Origin: Kitasatospora sp. NBC_01287
GTDB taxonomy: Bacteria > Actinomycetota > Actinomycetes > Streptomycetales > Streptomycetaceae
Assembly: GCF_026340565.1 (NCBI RefSeq)
Contig: NZ_JAPEPB010000001.1
Span: forward strand, 3,448,501-3,512,500
DNA: 64,000 bases
Direction: 5' to 3'
Part shown: positions 19,192 to 28,000 of the stretch, piece by piece
How positions within the stretch are numbered: position 1 is the stretch's first letter
Layout: every line of letters begins with the position of its first letter
Position numbers and translations under genes: made by a program
Notes under the pieces: generated by a model
Told to the model about the DNA's origin: nothing
Databases searched by the model: none
The model's input: the letters and a program-made list of their open reading frames with translations, nothing else

Positions 19192-19716
19192 CTACGCCGG
19201 GGGCTCGGCGAAGTCGCCGGCCGCCACCCGCAGCGGCCTGAGCAGCTCGAACACCTGCCGGCACTGCGCCTCGTCGTAGGACTCCAGGCCGAATTCGATC
19301 GCCATCAGCTCCCGGGTGGCCTGCTCCACCGCCTCCCGGCCGCGCGCGGTGATCGCGGCCAGCACGCCGCGGCCGTCCAGCGGGTTGGGGCGGCGCGAGA
19401 CCAGGCCGGCCTTCTCCAGCCGGTCCACCGTGTTGGTGACGCTGGTCGGGTGGACCATCAGCCGCTCACCGATCTTGGAGAGCGACAGCTCGCCGGTGCG
19501 GCTGAAGGTGAGCAGCACCAGCGCCTCGTACCGGGCGAAGGTCAGTCCGTAGGGCTTGACCACCGCGTCGACCCGGCCGAGCAGGATCTGATGGGCGCGC
19601 ATCACCGAGGTGATCGCGGCCATCGCCGGCACCTCGCCCCAGCGGCGGGCCCACAGCTCGTCGGCACGGGCGATCGGGTCGAAGTCGAGTGCGAGGGGTT
19701 TGGCCACGCTCCACAC
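19192..19716 (-). CDS. MarR-family regulator
   Basis: A 174-aa winged-helix DNA-binding protein, probably a dimer. The core from about residue 35 is canonical: RYEALVLLTFSRTGELSLSKIGERL, then the recognition helix and wing MVHPTSVTNTVDRLEKAGLVSRRPNPLDGRGVLAAIT. The DGRGV wing replaces the common DRRxx motif. The start is uncertain: GTG 19716 and GTG 19707 are both possible, and neither has a good ribosome site. It is flanked by two DUF3817 genes in the same direction and may regulate them. The ligand is unknown. Confidence 0.87.
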   Translation of the reverse strand: MWSVAKPLALDFDPIARADELWARRWGEVPAMAAITSVMRAHQILLGRVDAVVKPYGLTFARYEALVLLTFSRTGELSLSKIGERLMVHPTSVTNTVDRLEKAGLVSRRPNPLDGRGVLAAITARGREAVEQATRELMAIEFGLESYDEAQCRQVFELLRPLRVAAGDFAEPPA

Positions 19717-19764
19717 CGTACCGGCGGGCCGCCCGGCACCTCCCGGACGGCCCGCATGATGGGA

Positions 19765-20082
19765 TCAGGCGGCCACCGGGGCGGCGGCCCGCTCGCCGCG
19801 CTCCTCCTTGGCCAGGATTCGCTCGGCGAAGAAGCCGCCGGTCGGCAGCACCGAGAGGACGAGCAGCAGCGCCACCTTCTTCAGGTCCCAGCGCTGCTTC
19901 TGCCAGGCCTGGCAGAGGAAGAGCACGTAGGCGATGAAGAGCACGCCGTGCACCCAGCCCAGCACCGGAACCGGGTTGAAGCTGGTGGTGGACTTCAGCA
20001 CCACCCCGATCATCAGGAGGATGAAGGAGAGGCCTTCGGGGCCGGAGACGAGGCGCAGGCGGTGTGCGGCGCTGTTCTGCAT
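19765..20082 (-). CDS. DUF3817 membrane protein, second copy
   Basis: A 105-aa membrane protein with three hydrophobic helices, paralogous to the one at 18766-19107. It shares the motif GWVHGVLFIAYVLFLCQAW and the FFAERIL segment (FFVERKV in the other). ATG 20082 is preferred because GAGG lies about 8 nt upstream; a GTG at 20097 in frame would overlap that site. The C-terminal tail is short and charged. No function can be assigned. Confidence 0.86.
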   Translation of the reverse strand: MQNSAAHRLRLVSGPEGLSFILLMIGVVLKSTTSFNPVPVLGWVHGVLFIAYVLFLCQAWQKQRWDLKKVALLLVLSVLPTGGFFAERILAKEERGERAAAPVAA

Positions 20083-20291
20083 GGCGGGGTACCTCACGAG
20101 TGGCGGGAGTCGCTTGTGAACGGGGGCACAAGCCAGCGCCCATTATGGGCAGACCCCGCACCCCGGCCCGGCCCCGGGGTGGCCCGAGTGCCCGAGGTCA
20201 CACCACTGACGGGGCGTCGGCGCCCCTCGCTATCCTGCTGGCGCGCGGTCCGCACCCGGGGCGCGCGAGCACCGATCGGGGGAGCACCACC

Positions 20292-21080
20292 GTGGCGAAG
20301 CGGGACTGGAACCGGCGCACCTGCGCCAAGCGCGGACACACCACCTACGCGCCGAGCGAGCCCGAGCTGCGCGAGCGGCTGCACGTCGCGACCGCCGCCG
20401 GGGAGGCCTGGCGCTGCCTGCGCTGCGGCGACTTCGCGCTCGGCGCGCCGCACGGCGGCGGGCCGGCCGCCGAGGCTCCGCCGGTGCTGCGCGGAAAGGC
20501 GCTGCGAGACCTGTTCGTGCTGCGGCTGCTGGCCGTCGAGCGCGGCCTGCGGGGCGTGCTCGGCGTGCTGGCCGCCTGGGCGGTGTGGAAGTTCTCCAAC
20601 AGCCAGGACGCGCTGCACCAGCTCTTCGACCAGGACCTGACGGTCTTCAAGCCGGTGGCCGACCACTTCCACTGGGACCTGGAGCACGCCTCGGTCGTCG
20701 ACACCATCCGCAAGACCTTCGACTACAAGCACAGCACCCTGGTCTACGTGGCCGGCGGCGTGCTGGCCTACTCGCTGATCGAGGCGGTGGAGGGGGTGGG
20801 CCTGTGGCTGGGCCGGCGCTGGGCGGAGTACCTGGCGGTGGTCGCCACCGCCGCCTTCCTCCCGCTGGAGGGGTACGAGCTGCACGAGCACGCGAGCGCG
20901 GTCAAGATCGCCACCACCGTGGTCAACGTGCTCGCGGTGCTCTGGATCCTGCTCTCCAAGCGCCTGTTCGGACTGCGCGGCGGGGTCGAGGCGTTCGAGG
21001 CGGAGCGGCACTCGGCCTCGCTGCTGGAGGTCGAGCAGGCGGCCCGCGCGGTGCCGGCGGCCGACCAGGCGGCCGTCTAG
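20292..21080 (+). CDS. DUF2127 membrane protein
   Basis: A 262-aa integral membrane protein. Residues 1-45 include a small Cys pair region (RRTCAKRGH and WRCLRCGDFALG) that could bind a metal. Hydrophobic helices follow near residues 75-95, 150-170, 180-200 and 215-230, with the conserved segment ALRDLFVLRLLAVER before the first. GTG 20292 is supported by GGGGGAG at 20278-20284, spacing 7. The upstream region carries TATCCT at 20231, possibly a -10 element. It precedes the AbsC-like regulator in the same direction, but the 111-nt gap contains an apparent promoter for the latter. Function unknown. Confidence 0.82.
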   Translation: MAKRDWNRRTCAKRGHTTYAPSEPELRERLHVATAAGEAWRCLRCGDFALGAPHGGGPAAEAPPVLRGKALRDLFVLRLLAVERGLRGVLGVLAAWAVWKFSNSQDALHQLFDQDLTVFKPVADHFHWDLEHASVVDTIRKTFDYKHSTLVYVAGGVLAYSLIEAVEGVGLWLGRRWAEYLAVVATAAFLPLEGYELHEHASAVKIATTVVNVLAVLWILLSKRLFGLRGGVEAFEAERHSASLLEVEQAARAVPAADQAAV

Positions 21081-21155
21081 CATCGACGACAGGCGGCAGG
21101 CAGGCGGCAGGCAGCCGGCGGCAGGCGCTCCCCGGTCGTGCGCAGTCGCCGGTCG

Positions 21156-21183
21156 TACAATATTGTAGAAAGTTGAACAATAT
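21156..21183. promoter_or_regulatory. A/T-rich MarR-type operator and promoter
   Basis: TACAATATTGTA at 21156-21167 is a perfect 12-bp palindrome, followed by ACAATAT at 21177-21183. These are among the most A/T-rich bases in the window. TACAAT fits a -10 hexamer. The site lies directly ahead of a MarR gene, so self-control is likely. If CAATAT at 21178 is the -10 element, the mRNA could be leaderless. Confidence 0.55.
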
Positions 21184-21191
21184 CGGGTAGC

Positions 21192-21716
21192 ATGGTGGGT
21201 ATGGACACCAACGCCACCGAGCCGACCGACCCCCCGGCCGCGCCCGCCGCCGATGACGCCCCTTGGCTGACGGCCCGGGAGCAGCGGCTCTGGCGTGCCC
21301 ATCTGGAGGTCAGCCACCTGCTGGAGTACCAGCTCGGCCGCGAGCTGCAGCAGCACGACCTGGCGATCAACGACTACGAGATCCTGGTGGTGCTCTCCGA
21401 GTCCCCCGACCACCGGATGCGGATGACCGACCTGGCCACCGCCACCCTGCAGTCCAAGAGCCGGCTCTCGCACCAGATCACCCGGATGGAGAGCGCCGGT
21501 CTGGTGCTGCGCCAGGAGTGTCCGGGCGACCGCCGCGGCCTCTTCGCCCACCTGACCGAGCAGGGCTGGCAGACGCTGCGCCGGGCCGCCCCGGACCACG
21601 TGCGCAGCGTCCGGGCCCACTTCATCGACCGCTTCGACGACGAGCAGCTGGACGCCCTGTACGAGGCGCTGGGGCCGGTCGCCGACCACCTGCGGGCACT
21701 GCGCGGCCGGGCCTGA
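21192..21716 (+). CDS. absC: MarR-family regulator, AbsC-like
   Basis: A winged-helix regulator of 174 aa (171 if ATG 21201 is used). The DNA-binding part is clear: INDYEILVVLSESPDHRMRMTDLATATLQSKSRLSHQITRMESAGLVLRQECPGDRRGLFAHLTEQG, given here only as the span of about residues 57-120 with the wing motif CPGDRRG. Position between meaB and the DUF2127 gene, and overall form, match S. coelicolor AbsC (zinc-responsive regulator of antibiotic genes). Zinc ligands cannot be confirmed by eye. A perfect palindrome upstream suggests autoregulation. There is no good ribosome site, consistent with a leaderless start. It ends in an 11-bp repeat across the stop codon. Confidence 0.75.
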   Translation: MVGMDTNATEPTDPPAAPAADDAPWLTAREQRLWRAHLEVSHLLEYQLGRELQQHDLAINDYEILVVLSESPDHRMRMTDLATATLQSKSRLSHQITRMESAGLVLRQECPGDRRGLFAHLTEQGWQTLRRAAPDHVRSVRAHFIDRFDDEQLDALYEALGPVADHLRALRGRA

Positions 21717-21732
21717 CGAGCGCCTGACGGGC
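21711..21732. repeat. 11-bp direct repeat across the absC-like stop
   Basis: Two adjacent 11-bp copies, GCCTGACGAGC and GCCTGACGGGC, differing at one base. The first contains the TGA stop of the regulator gene. Confidence 0.8.
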
Positions 21733-21758
21733 GCCGGGCACCAGCAGCCGGCCCCGGT

Positions 21759-22715
21759 CTAACGGTCGGTGAGGCCGGCGACCAGCTCGTCGGCCGCGCC
21801 GTACGGGTCCAGCCGCCCGGCCGCCACCTGCTCGGCCAGCGCGCCCAGGTGGCGGTCGCCGCGCAGGTCGCCGATCCGGGCCCGGAGCTGGGCGAGCGCG
21901 ATCGCCTCGATCTCCTGGGCGGCCCTGCGCCGGCGGCGGGCGGCCAGCTCGCCGCGCTCCTCCAGCCAGGCGCGGTGCTTCTCCAGCGCCTCGACCACCT
22001 CGTCGACCCCCTCGCCGCGGGCCGCCACCGTCTTGACGATCGGCGGCCGCCAGTCCCCCGGCTCGCGCGCCTCGCCGAGCCCGAGCATGTGGCTCAGCTC
22101 CCGGGCGGTGGCGTCCGCGCCGTCCCGGTCGGCCTTGTTGACCACGAAGAGGTCGCCGATCTCCAGGATCCCCGCCTTGGCGGCCTGGATCCCGTCGCCC
22201 ATCCCGGGTGCGAGCAGCACCACCGTGGTGTCCGCCTGGGCGGCCACCTCCACCTCGGACTGCCCGACCCCGACCGTCTCCACCAGGATCACCTCGCAGC
22301 CCGCCGCGTCCAGCACCCGCAGTGCCTGCGGGGCGGCCCAGGAGAGCCCGCCCAGGTGCCCGCGGGTGGCCATCGAGCGGATGAAGACGTCCGGGTCGGT
22401 GGCGTGGTCCTGCATCCGCACCCGGTCACCGAGCAGCGCGCCGCCGGAGAACGGCGAGGAGGGGTCCACCGCGAGCACCGCGACCCGCTTGCCGAGCCGC
22501 CGGTAGGCGGACACCAGCGCGGAGGTGGAGGTCGACTTGCCCACCCCGGGCGAGCCGGTGAGCCCCACCGTGTAGGCCCGCCCGGTGTACGGCGCGAGCG
22601 CGGCCATCGCCTCGCGCAGCTCCGGGGCGGCGTTCTCGACCAGCGAGATCAGCCGGGCCACCGCGCGCGGGCGGCCGGCGCGGGCCTGCTCGACCAGGGT
22701 CGGCACGTCGATCAT
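21759..22715 (-). CDS. meaB: MeaB-type GTPase, B12 mutase chaperone
   Basis: A 318-aa G3E-family P-loop GTPase (once annotated as an LAO/AO transport ATPase). Walker A is GLTGSPGVGKST at residues 51-62, with VLAVDPSSPFSGGALLGDRVRM and EVILVETVGVGQSE (switch/Walker B) downstream and VVNKAD as the base-recognition motif. MeaB proteins load and protect adenosylcobalamin in methylmalonyl-CoA mutase. Here icmA and the epimerase gene are close by, so IcmA or a mutase elsewhere may be the client. GAGGAG lies about 6 nt ahead of ATG 22715. It is downstream of the acetyl-CoA acetyltransferase gene but separated by a terminator. Confidence 0.93.
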   Translation of the reverse strand: MIDVPTLVEQARAGRPRAVARLISLVENAAPELREAMAALAPYTGRAYTVGLTGSPGVGKSTSTSALVSAYRRLGKRVAVLAVDPSSPFSGGALLGDRVRMQDHATDPDVFIRSMATRGHLGGLSWAAPQALRVLDAAGCEVILVETVGVGQSEVEVAAQADTTVVLLAPGMGDGIQAAKAGILEIGDLFVVNKADRDGADATARELSHMLGLGEAREPGDWRPPIVKTVAARGEGVDEVVEALEKHRAWLEERGELAARRRRRAAQEIEAIALAQLRARIGDLRGDRHLGALAEQVAAGRLDPYGAADELVAGLTDR

Positions 22716-22735
22716 GGACTCTCCTCACTCGAACG

Positions 22736-22767
22736 ACCGGCGCCCCCTCTGCCGAGGGGGCGCCGGT
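22736..22767 (-). terminator. Terminator between the acetyltransferase gene and meaB
   Basis: Perfect 14-bp arms with loop TGCC (22750-22753), 12 nt beyond the acetyl-CoA acetyltransferase stop. meaB begins only 20 nt further on, so its transcription must either read through or start within this short gap. Confidence 0.75.
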
Positions 22768-22779
22768 GGTGACGCCGGA

Positions 22780-23985
<1,206 letters not shown>

Positions 23986-24072
23986 GGAACGAGCCCCTTC
24001 GCACGTCTTGGCCAGCGAGTCCTGCCGGAATTCAGCACGGCGACAGGGCTCGGGGGGAGGATGCAGCTCAAT

Positions 24073-24087
24073 GTACTGACCCGTAAC
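24073..24087. promoter_or_regulatory. GTACTGACCCGTAAC motif in a divergent promoter
   Basis: Imperfect inverted repeat between the divergent acetyl-CoA acetyltransferase and methylmalonyl-CoA epimerase genes. It resembles ATTACTGACGGGTAAT at 14421, sharing TACTGAC and GTAA at the same spacing. Candidate binding site of a common regulator. Confidence 0.35.
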
Positions 24088-24194
24088 CCGGGCGTCACCG
24101 GAGCGACGGTGTGATCAGGCTCGCACGCGACCCGGTGGCGCGGCGCGGGCGATCTGCGCTGCACTGGTCCGACCCCAGCCTCAGGAGGCCCACC

Positions 24195-24644
24195 GTGTTG
24201 ACCCGGATCGACCACATCGGCATCGCCTGCTTCGACCTCGACAAGACCGTCGAGTTCTACCGTGCCACGTACGGCTTCGAGGTGTTCCACAGCGAGGTGA
24301 ACGAGGAGCAGGGCGTCCGCGAGGCGATGCTCAAGATCAACGACACCGGTGACGGCGGCGCCTCCTACCTGCAGCTGCTGGAGCCGACCCGGGAGGACTC
24401 CACCGTCGCCAAGTGGCTGGCCAAGAACGGCGAGGGCGTGCACCACATCGCCTTCGGCACGGCAGACGTCGATGCGGTGGCCGCCGACGTCCGAAGCAAG
24501 GGCGTCCGGGTGCTCTACCCGGAGCCGCGGATCGGCTCGATGGGCTCGCGGATCACCTTCCTGCACCCCAAGGACTGCGGCGGCGTGCTGACCGAGCTGG
24601 TCACCTCCGCGCAGCCCGGCGCGGAGCACGGGGCGGAGCACTGA
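24195..24644 (+). CDS. mce: Methylmalonyl-CoA epimerase
   Basis: A 149-aa glyoxalase-fold metalloenzyme that interconverts (2S)- and (2R)-methylmalonyl-CoA. Metal ligands are visible: H7 in IDHIGIAC, H in GVHHIAFGT and E in TELVT near the C-terminus. GTG 24195 is fixed by AGGAGG at 24183-24188, spacing 6. The product stereoisomer is used by methylmalonyl-CoA mutase or polyketide synthases. It is divergent from the thiolase gene and followed by scy, as in S. coelicolor according to memory. The last residues (Gly/Ala/Glu/His repeats) form a short tail. Confidence 0.94.
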   Translation: MLTRIDHIGIACFDLDKTVEFYRATYGFEVFHSEVNEEQGVREAMLKINDTGDGGASYLQLLEPTREDSTVAKWLAKNGEGVHHIAFGTADVDAVAADVRSKGVRVLYPEPRIGSMGSRITFLHPKDCGGVLTELVTSAQPGAEHGAEH

Positions 24645-25028
24645 GCACCGCCCCGACCGGCCGGTAACCTGCCCCAGTGCCGACCTCGGCGGTTACAGTC
24701 CCGCCGCGGCCCACTACACTGCCCAGGGTCGCGGGGAGTCCATAGCCAGGGCACGGCTGAACAGACGCAGTCCTGATCTGTCACCATTCTCCAGAAGGCA
24801 AGAGTTCGCCCAGGAGTCCACCCGGTCGGCGGAGCGCGGTTCCCCGTGCGCCCCACCGGACCATGGCTCCGACCGCGGTGGACGACTCCAGGAGAGCTGG
24901 GGGCGTCCCCGGTTCCGGCCCGTCCGGAGCTGGCCGCGGATGTTAGGACCTTTGCTGCCGGCCGACCCGACGGGGTCGGCACGGCGCACGGGTCGAGGAC
25001 GCGACCAGGAGATGGATGGGACCGCGCA
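24645..25028 (+). other. Leader region of scy
   Basis: These 384 nt between the epimerase and scy hold no separate gene that I can support. The scy frame is open upstream to 24846 but that part lacks the coiled-coil character of the protein and has no good ribosome site. A promoter candidate lies at 24693-24720, which would give a leader of about 300 nt. Confidence 0.5.
24693..24720 (+). promoter_or_regulatory. Candidate sigma-70-type promoter for scy
   Basis: TTACAG (24693-24698) and TACACT (24715-24720) separated by 16 nt, in the right orientation after the epimerase gene. Reasonable matches to the vegetative consensus; no experimental support. Confidence 0.35.
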
Positions 25029-28000
25029 GTGCGGGGCAACGACCGCTACGAGGTTGAGGATCACCTCTCCCAGTTCGAGGCCGAGATGGAGCGGCTTCGC
25101 AAGGAGCGGGACAAGACCGTCGAGCATGCCGAGGACCTCGCCTACCAGGTGGAGGTGCTCCGGGCCAAGCTGCACGAATCCCGTCGGCAGCTGGCTCAGC
25201 CGCGCGCCTTCGACGCCGTCTCCGGGCAGGCCGAGCAGTTGCTGCGCACCGCGGAGCTGCAGGCCCAGCAGCTGCGCGCGGACGCCGAGCGGCAGCTGCG
25301 CGAGTCCCAGGCGGCCACCCAGCGGCTGATGGCCGAGGCCGCCGAGCGCACCGCCCGCCTGGAAGCCGAGCTGCAGGGCCGCCGCCGCCAGCTCGAAGAG
25401 GAAATGGTCGAGCTGCGCCGGGCCGCCGAGCAGCATGTCAACGAGAACGTCAACTGGGCCGAGCAGACCCGGGCCGGCACCGAGCAGGAGGCCCAGCGCC
25501 TGCTGCAGGAGGCCCGCGCCGAGGCCGACCGCTTGATGGGCGCCGCCCGCGCCGAGGCCACCGCCCTCGCCGACCAGGCCCGCGCGCAGACCGCCGCCGA
25601 CGTGGACGCCGCGCGCGGCGAGGCCCAGGCCGCCGCCGAGGCCGCCCTGCTGCGCGCCCAGACCGACGCCGAGCGGCTGCTGCGCGCCGCCACCGAGCAG
25701 GCCCAGCACACCGTCGGCCAGGCCGAGGAGCTGCGCGGCAGCGCCGCCACCGAGGCCCAGCAGCAGCTGGCCGGGGCGCAGGCCGCCGCCGCGCGGCTGC
25801 AGGCCGAGGCGCTGACCGCCGCCGAGCAGCGGGTCGCCGCCGCCCAGGCCGAGATCACCGAGCTCAAGCAGCGCGCCGAGCAGGACCAGCGGCAGGCCCA
25901 GGCGGCCGCCACCCGGGCCCAGGCCGAGATCGAGCGGCTGCGCGCCGAGGCCGAGGCGGAGTCCGAGCGGGCCCGCCAGGAGGCCGCCGAGCTGCGCGAG
26001 CAGGCCACCAGGGCCGCCGAGCAGCTGCAGGCGGAGGCGCTGGCCACCGCCTCGCAGCGGGTCGCCGACGGCGAGGCCGCCAGTGAGCAGCGCTCGCAGA
26101 CCGCCAAGGCCGAGGTCGCCCGGATGGTCGGCCGGGCCACCGAGGAGGCGGACCGGATCAAGGCCGCCGCCGCCGAGCTGCTCGTCCGGGCCCGGACCGC
26201 GCAGGCCGAGGCGGACGCCGCCAAGGCCGCCGCCGACGACGAGAACGACCGGCTGCGCACCGCCGCCGAGAGTGTCGCCACCCAGCTGCGCTCCGAGGCC
26301 GAGGCGGCCATCGCCGAGCTGCGCGCCGCCGCCCAGGCCGAGGCGGCCGAGGTCAGGGCACAGGCCGAGGCCGCCGCCGACGCGCTGCGCAACGACGCCC
26401 GCGAGCAGGGTCGGGCCGAGGGCGCCAAGGACGCCACCGTCCATCTGGCCAAGGCCGCCAAGAGCGCCGAGGAGGCACTCGCCCGGGCCACCCAGGACGC
26501 CCAGGCCACCCTCGCCGAGGCCGGCGCCGAGGCCGAGCGGGTGCGCACCGAGGCGGCCGCCGAGGCGGAGCGGCTGCGCGAGCAGGCGCAGGCCGCCGTC
26601 GAGCAGGCGCAGAACGCCGCGCTGGACGACGCCGCCGGCATCCGGGCCCGGATGGAGGCGATGCAGGACGAGGCCGCCAGGTTGCGCGCCGAGGCCGAGG
26701 AACTGCGCACCGGCGCGGCCGCCGAGGCCGAGAAGCTGCGCGGCGAGGCCCGCCGCCAGGCCGTCGCCCAGATAGAGGAGTCCGCCAAGAGCGCCGAGGA
26801 GCTGCTCACCAAGGCCAAGGCCGACTCGGACGAGCTGCGCGCGGGCGCGGCCGCCGAGGTCGAGCGGCTGCGCGGCGAGGCCAAGGAGCAGGCCGCCCAG
26901 ATGCAGGCGCGGGCCGAGCAGACCCTGGCCAGGGCCCGCGGCGAGGCGGAGAAGCTCCACGCCGCCACCCAGCAGCAGCACAAGGACACGCTGGCCGCCG
27001 CGAAGGCCGCCGCCGCCGAGAACCGGGCCGCCGCCGAGCGGGAGACCGCCGAGCTGCGCCGCGAGGCCGTCGAGTACGACCAGCGGCTGCGCGCCGAGGC
27101 CGAGGAGCAGGCCGACGCGGTGCGATCGGCCGCCCAGCAGGCCGCCGAGGAGCGCGAGGCGCAGGCCGTGGCGGAGGCCGAGCAACTGCTGGCCGAGGCC
27201 GAGGCGACCGCGAACGCGCTGCGCGAGGAGAGCCGCCGGGCCGCCGAGCAGGGCGCCGCCGACCTGCTCCGCGAGCGCGAGGAGACCGCGGCCAGGCTGA
27301 CGGCCGCCCAGCAGGCCCAGGACCGGGCCGAGACGGCCGCCGAGGAACTGACCGAGCGCACCGACGCCGAGCTGACCGCGCTGCGCGACGCGGCGACGCG
27401 GGAGACCGACGAGCAGCGCCGCGAGGCCGCCGCCGAGGTCGCCGAACTGCGCGCCGTGGCAGAGCGGGAGACCGACGAGCAGCGCGAGAGCGCCGAACGG
27501 GAGAGCGCCGAGCTGCGCCGCGCCGCCGCCGAGTACGACCAGCGGCTGCGCGCCGAGGCCGCCGAGCAGGCCGAGGAGCTGCGGACCAGGGCCGCCGAGG
27601 AACTGGCGCAGGCCGAGACGGCCGCCCGGAGCACCGTGGCCCGGGCCGACCAGGAGGCCGGCGCCCTGCGCACCGCCGCGGCCGAGGAGGCCGCCGCGCT
27701 GCGCGCCGAGATCGCCGAGGCACTGGAGCAGGCCAAGCTGGAGGCCGCCGGCGTCAGCGCCGCCGCCACCGCCCGGGCGACCGAGCTGGTCAGCACCGCC
27801 GAGGACGAGGCCGCCGCCGTGCGCCAGTCGGTGGCGGGGCTGCACGAGAAGGCCGCCCAGCAGGTGGCCGAGCTGACCGCCCGTGCCGAGCGGAGCGCCG
27901 CCGACCTGCGGGAGAGTGCCGAGCGGGAGACCGCTGAGCTGCGCGAGCGCACCGGTGCCGAGCTGGCGGAGCTGCGCGCCGAGGCCGAGCGGGAGACCGC

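Noticed and set aside
21089..21125. GGCAGGC-type repeats after the DUF2127 gene
   Set aside because: Short imperfect G+C repeats beyond the stop that do not include it; not counted in the stop-codon set.
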